A DNA stretch of 64,000 nt from Thioclava sp. GXIMD2076. Lineage in GTDB: Bacteria > Pseudomonadota > Alphaproteobacteria > Rhodobacterales > Rhodobacteraceae. How positions within the stretch are numbered: position 1 is the stretch's first letter; every line of letters starts with the position of its first letter. The notes under the pieces were generated by a model. It was given only the letters and a program-made list of their open reading frames with translations. It did not search any database and was not told where the DNA came from. Location of the stretch: positions 1-64,000 of the forward strand of contig NZ_CP149934.1 of the NCBI RefSeq assembly GCF_037949795.1, written 5' to 3'. The translations under genes were made by a program, and so were the position numbers. Positions 60,892 through 64,000 of this stretch are shown piece by piece.

Positions 60892-61473
60892 TCACTTGAT
60901 GTCGTCAGCGGTGGGCGGCTCGGCCCAGTAATTCTGCTTGTGCTGCGAGTAGGTCGGGATCGGAGTGGTATTGCCGGTGGGCTTCCACATCAGCGCATCG
61001 CGATAGGTGACGAATTTCGCGTCATCCTTTTCCTGCGACGGATCGGGCGTGCCGGTATAGCCCAGATACCAGACGGCGGTGATCGTGGTCATGGTCTCGC
61101 GCAGATCCTGATCGGGACTGGTTGCAAGGAAGGCGTCGATATCCTCGATATCGGCGGATTTGATCGCATCCGACAGGGTAACGACCTTGGTGTCGAAGCT
61201 CGGATCCAGCTCGACCAGCTGGTCATAGGCGCGCTCGACCAGCTTGGGGTCGAAGCCCTTCTGCCGGGTCACGAAAGCGCTGATCGTGCCAAAACCCGCC
61301 GCCCCGTCCGCGGTGGCCGCCATTGCACGGCTCAGGCCCAGTCCGGTGCCCGATGCCGCCACAAATCCCGCGACCGCAGAGGTGATCAAGAAGTTGCGTC
61401 GGTCCATGCCGGAAAGCTCTTTCGATGCAGCCGGAGCCTCGGCTTTATCGGTGCGACATTTGGTCTTGTTCAA
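60892..61473 (-). CDS. GMC dehydrogenase small subunit (gluconate 2-dehydrogenase subunit 3 family)
   Basis: Protein of 193 residues with a Tat signal in an extended N-terminus (MDRRNFLITSAVAGFVAASG at about 23-42). Later parts SAFVTRQKGFDPKLVERAYDQL and TITAVWYLGYTGTP are typical of this family, which acts as an export and assembly partner of the large subunit. First gene of the three-gene operon, with operator-like repeats 99-123 bases upstream. Met23 (at 61407) is a possible later start. Confidence 0.9.
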   Translation of the reverse strand: MNKTKCRTDKAEAPAASKELSGMDRRNFLITSAVAGFVAASGTGLGLSRAMAATADGAAGFGTISAFVTRQKGFDPKLVERAYDQLVELDPSFDTKVVTLSDAIKSADIEDIDAFLATSPDQDLRETMTTITAVWYLGYTGTPDPSQEKDDAKFVTYRDALMWKPTGNTTPIPTYSQHKQNYWAEPPTADDIK

Positions 61474-61571
61474 AACGTGACACTCCTCACTAATATTTCA
61501 GATAGGCCGCGTCGCGAAATGGCTGGACCGTGAAACAGTGCGGCTTCGGGCAAGCAAATTTCGAGTCGGGC

Positions 61572-61596
61572 GTTTGTATGCGTTTGTATGCAAACC
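61572..61596 (-). promoter_or_regulatory. Tandem/palindromic TTTGTATGC operator-like site before the GMC operon
   Basis: GTTTGTATGC occurs twice in a row at 61572-61591, and the second copy completes the dyad GTTTG-TATG-CAAAC at 61582-61595. The core resembles the GntR-type sites near 19808-19938. The rest of the 61474-61834 gap shows no gene. Confidence 0.5.
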
Positions 61597-61834
61597 ATTG
61601 GCGTTGATCATGTGCGTGCTTATGAATGGTGTATTCCGGAAACAGCTATAATGGCGCATTATCTCCCGCTGGCGTGAAAATCCTTGAAAACGGTCGATTA
61701 TGCTCGGTCTTGAATGGCGCTCAATGCGCCTTCGGGTAACCTGCCGAGGCACAGGTAACGCTACGTCGCGCTCTGGCTGCCAGAAATTCGTCGCGTGGCA
61801 TCGCTTGACCCCGGCGGGGGAGGATGCAAAACCA

Positions 61835-62005
61835 CCTCACCGGTATCCGCGAGGATATAATAGGGAATCCGCACCGCTCCGGCGGCAACCGGAACTGCCC
61901 CCGCAACTGTAGGCGAAGAGCGCCTTTGCAACACCACTGGGCCATCGGTCCGGGAAGGGCAAAGACGCGTTGAGGCGCCAGTCAGGAGACCTGCCGGCCT
62001 GAAGA
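61835..62005 (+). ncRNA. Cobalamin riboswitch
   Basis: The adenosylcobalamin-type core is readable: ATAGGGAATCCG near 61859-61870, CTGCCCCCGCAACTGTAGG at 61895-61913 and the B12 box AGTCAGGAGACCTGCC at 61980-61995. It lies about 100 bases before the binding-protein gene. A GC-rich element GGGGTCTCCGGCCCC near 62041-62055 followed by TGTCCTTT may be the expression platform. Boundaries are approximate. Confidence 0.92.
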
Positions 62006-62099
62006 TGTTAACCGGACGGGGTGTGTCGGTAGGGCAGGCGGGGTCTCCGGCCCCTGTCCTTTATGGCGCTTTCCGCTCCTTTCGATAAGGACGGAACTG

Positions 62100-63104
62100 A
62101 TGAAATGCATGATACTGGCCGTGGCCTCATTGCTGGGTGCGGTCTCGGCCTCCGCGCAGACGCATTATCCGCTGCAGATAGAAAATTGTGGTCGTAAGGT
62201 CCGCTTCGAGGCGGCCCCCGAGCGCGCGGTGACGATCGGTCAGTCGGCCACCGAGATCCTCTATTCTCTGGGGCTTGCGGATCGGGTGAAGGGCACCTCG
62301 GTCTGGTTCAACAAGGTGCTGCCGCGCTATGCCGAGGTCAATGCACAGATCCCGCGTCTGGCCGATAATGATCCGAGCTTCGAGAGCGTCGTGGCCCGTA
62401 AACCCGATCTGGTTGCCGTGCAATATGAATGGCATGTCGGTCCCAATGGTGTGGTGGGCACCCGTGAGCAGTTCGCAGATCTGGGGATCAATACCTATAT
62501 CCTTCCCGCCGATTGTGACACCAAGGACAACAGCACCGGCGGCGATGGCACGCGGGTAGGCGCCTTTGATCCCGTGCAGGTCTATAAGGGCATCCGCCAG
62601 CTGGCCGAGATCTTCGATGTCGCCGACAGGGGCGAGACGCTGGTCGACGATCTGCAGGCGACCGAGGCGCGCGCCGTGGCACGGGCCAAGGCGCTGGATC
62701 TGCCGAAGGGCTTGAAAGCGGCCTTCTGGTTCTCCTCCGCCGATATCGCGCTCGATCCCTACATGGCGGGCCAGCTTGGTGCGCCGGGCTATATGATGCG
62801 CGCGCTCGGCCTTACCAACGTGGTGCAATCCGACGAGGAATGGCCCACGGTCGGCTGGGAGAGTATCGCCAAGGCCGACCCCGATGTGCTGGTGATCGCC
62901 AAGATGGACCGCCGCCGTTTCCCCGCCGATGATGTCGAGGAAAAGCTGAAATTCCTGCGCAGCGATCCGGTGACACGGCAGATGAAAGCGGTGCGCGAAG
63001 GGCATATCGTGGTGATGGACGCCCATGCCATGAGCGCGACCCTGCGCACGATCTACGGGCTCGACAGCCTGTCCGATGCACTGGCGGGTATGACTTTCCA
63101 ATGA
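62100..63104 (+). CDS. ABC importer substrate-binding protein, BtuF/FecB type
   Basis: Periplasmic binding protein of 334 residues for a corrinoid or related metal complex. Sec signal at about 1-20 (SASAQ). Type III binding fold landmarks are PERAVTIGQSATEILYSLGLADRVKGTS, read in parts, VVARKPDLVAVQYEW, GWESIAKADPDVLVIAK and REGHIVVMDAHAMS. The cobalamin riboswitch directly upstream supports corrinoid uptake. The permease start overlaps its stop (ATGA). Confidence 0.9.
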   Translation: MKCMILAVASLLGAVSASAQTHYPLQIENCGRKVRFEAAPERAVTIGQSATEILYSLGLADRVKGTSVWFNKVLPRYAEVNAQIPRLADNDPSFESVVARKPDLVAVQYEWHVGPNGVVGTREQFADLGINTYILPADCDTKDNSTGGDGTRVGAFDPVQVYKGIRQLAEIFDVADRGETLVDDLQATEARAVARAKALDLPKGLKAAFWFSSADIALDPYMAGQLGAPGYMMRALGLTNVVQSDEEWPTVGWESIAKADPDVLVIAKMDRRRFPADDVEEKLKFLRSDPVTRQMKAVREGHIVVMDAHAMSATLRTIYGLDSLSDALAGMTFQ

Positions 63105-64000
63105 GCCGGAAGGCGCTTTTATGGGGTGCGGGGCTGATCGTTCTCGCGCTGACCCTGCTGGCCGGGGCGGCCATTGGCGAGACGCGGCTGCCGCTGGCTT
63201 CGGTTGCGAGGGTGCTCGCCAACCATCTTTGGCAGGCGGGCTATCCGGTGGACCGGATCGATGCGGGTATCATCTGGTCCTACCGGCTGCCCCGCGCGAT
63301 TGTGGCGGCCAGCTGCGGGGCGGGGCTGGCGCTGACGGGGGTCGTGCTTCAGGCGCTGTTGCGTAATCCGCTGGCCGATCCCTATCTGATGGGGCTCTCG
63401 GCGGGCGCTTCCACCGGCGCGGTGCTGGTAAGTATCGCGGGGTTCGGGGCGGGGGCGCTCAGCATGTCGGCAGGCGCGCTGATCGGGGCGCTTGCGGCCT
63501 TTGCTGCCGTGGTTGCGCTGGCTCATGCCATCCCCGGCACGGCGCGCGGCACCAGCGGGGCGGCCGCGATCATCCTTGCCGGGATTGCAGGCAGCCAGAT
63601 GTTCAATGCGCTCACCGCTTTCATCATCGCGCGCTCGGCAAATGCCGAACAGGCGCGCGGTATCATGTTCTGGCTGATGGGCAACCTCTCGGGTGTGCGC
63701 TGGGAGGATGTGCTCCCCGCCGTTGTGGTGACCTGCCTCGGCGCGCTCGTCTGCCTCTGGCACCGACATGCGCTCGATGCCTTCACCTTCGGGGCCGAGA
63801 GTGCGGCATCGTTGGGGATCAATGTGCCCAAAACGCGCGGGATCCTGATCACCGCGACCGCAGTGATGATAGGGGTTTTGGTGTCGAAAGTGGGTGCCAT
63901 CGGTTTTGTCGGGTTGGTGGTGCCCCATGCGATGCGCTTTCTGGTGGGCACCCGCCACCAGCGCCTTGTGCCGGCCTCGGCGCTGGCGGGGGCGGTGTTT
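63101..64000 (+). CDS. ABC importer permease, BtuC/FecCD type, 3' end outside the window
   Basis: Inner-membrane permease; 300 codons are present and the frame is still open at the window end. Start at 63101 overlaps the binding-protein stop (ATGA). Landmarks are GETRLPLASVARVL, YRLPRAIVAASCGAGLALTGVVLQALLRNPLADPYLMGLSAGAS in short blocks, and near the window end SKVGAIGFVGLVVPHAMR. The FecCD family usually has about 330 residues, so roughly 30 are missing. An ATPase gene is expected next. Confidence 0.92.
   Translation, partial: MSRKALLWGAGLIVLALTLLAGAAIGETRLPLASVARVLANHLWQAGYPVDRIDAGIIWSYRLPRAIVAASCGAGLALTGVVLQALLRNPLADPYLMGLSAGASTGAVLVSIAGFGAGALSMSAGALIGALAAFAAVVALAHAIPGTARGTSGAAAIILAGIAGSQMFNALTAFIIARSANAEQARGIMFWLMGNLSGVRWEDVLPAVVVTCLGALVCLWHRHALDAFTFGAESAASLGINVPKTRGILITATAVMIGVLVSKVGAIGFVGLVVPHAMRFLVGTRHQRLVPASALAGAVF

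Noticed and set aside
61474..61834. Small open frames between the GMC operon and the riboswitch
   Set aside because: They overlap operator-like repeats, lack ribosome sites and show no similarity.

Overview
The window looks like a chromosomal segment of a GC-rich alphaproteobacterium, most likely a member of the Rhodobacteraceae (Paracoccus/Thioclava/Roseobacter type). This rests on the 23S-5S-tRNA-fMet order, strong GC bias at third codon positions, many Tat-exported periplasmic proteins, a very high density of ABC importers and typical ATGA start-stop overlaps. The genus is inferred by eye and not proven.

Layout. (1) 1-1352: 3' end of an rRNA operon (23S fragment, 5S, tRNA-fMet, terminator). 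(2) 1394-3092: a scar. An lpxK gene is cut at its 5' side, followed by a decayed IS21-family istB and what looks like one IS end, which cuts a MerR-type regulator after 12 codons. The metal-type promoter facing that regulator is intact. (3) 3125-7475: copper cassette with a Cu+ P1B-ATPase, a His/Cys-rich small periplasmic protein and a Tat-exported multicopper oxidase. (4) 7834-14317: luciferase-like (NtaA-type) flavin monooxygenase plus an oligopeptide-type ABC importer with a fused double ATPase. (5) 14327-33708: dense catabolic region. It holds an argininosuccinate-lyase-like protein that has lost its catalytic motifs, two FCD-GntR regulators, an MFS carrier, a full set of genes for a Rieske ring-hydroxylating oxygenase (alpha, beta, ferredoxin, ferredoxin reductase), FAA hydrolase, RraA-like aldolase, RidA, an NMT1-type ABC importer and an HpcH/HpaI aldolase. 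Facing these is an operon of aldehyde dehydrogenase, intact ASL-like lyase, MFS, csaA, etfB and etfA. (6) 33964-42592: a second oligopeptide-type ABC importer with fused ATPases, an OYE/FAD N-demethylase-like flavoprotein, a type II HAD dehalogenase and an Lrp regulator. (7) 42855-49442: LysR, FAD monooxygenase, two carboxymuconolactone/AhpD-type proteins and a polar amino acid ABC importer in one run. (8) 49509-57686: GST, a periplasmic molybdopterin-fold protein with a hybrid histidine kinase, a RimB-RimK fusion, a cell wall hydrolase and an FUSC exporter. (9) 57857-61473: three-subunit GMC dehydrogenase with a triheme cytochrome c. (10) 61835-64000: cobalamin riboswitch with a BtuF/BtuC-type importer, the latter cut by the window end.

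How the genes may work together. The centre of the window repeats one plan: importer with fused ATPase, lyase of the argininosuccinate/EDDS type, MFS carrier and an oxidase or dehydrogenase. The repetition suggests two related nitrogen-bearing carboxylic substrates (peptide- or aminopolycarboxylate-like). The Rieske set lies between the two copies. Similar near-palindromes of the form TTTTG-WAT-NCAAAA recur upstream of the monooxygenase, at the gntR/lyase divergent promoter and in the FAA-hydrolase/Rieske divergent promoter, and a related one lies before the GMC dehydrogenase. They may be operators of the two FCD-GntR paralogues. The substrate is not readable from the sequence.
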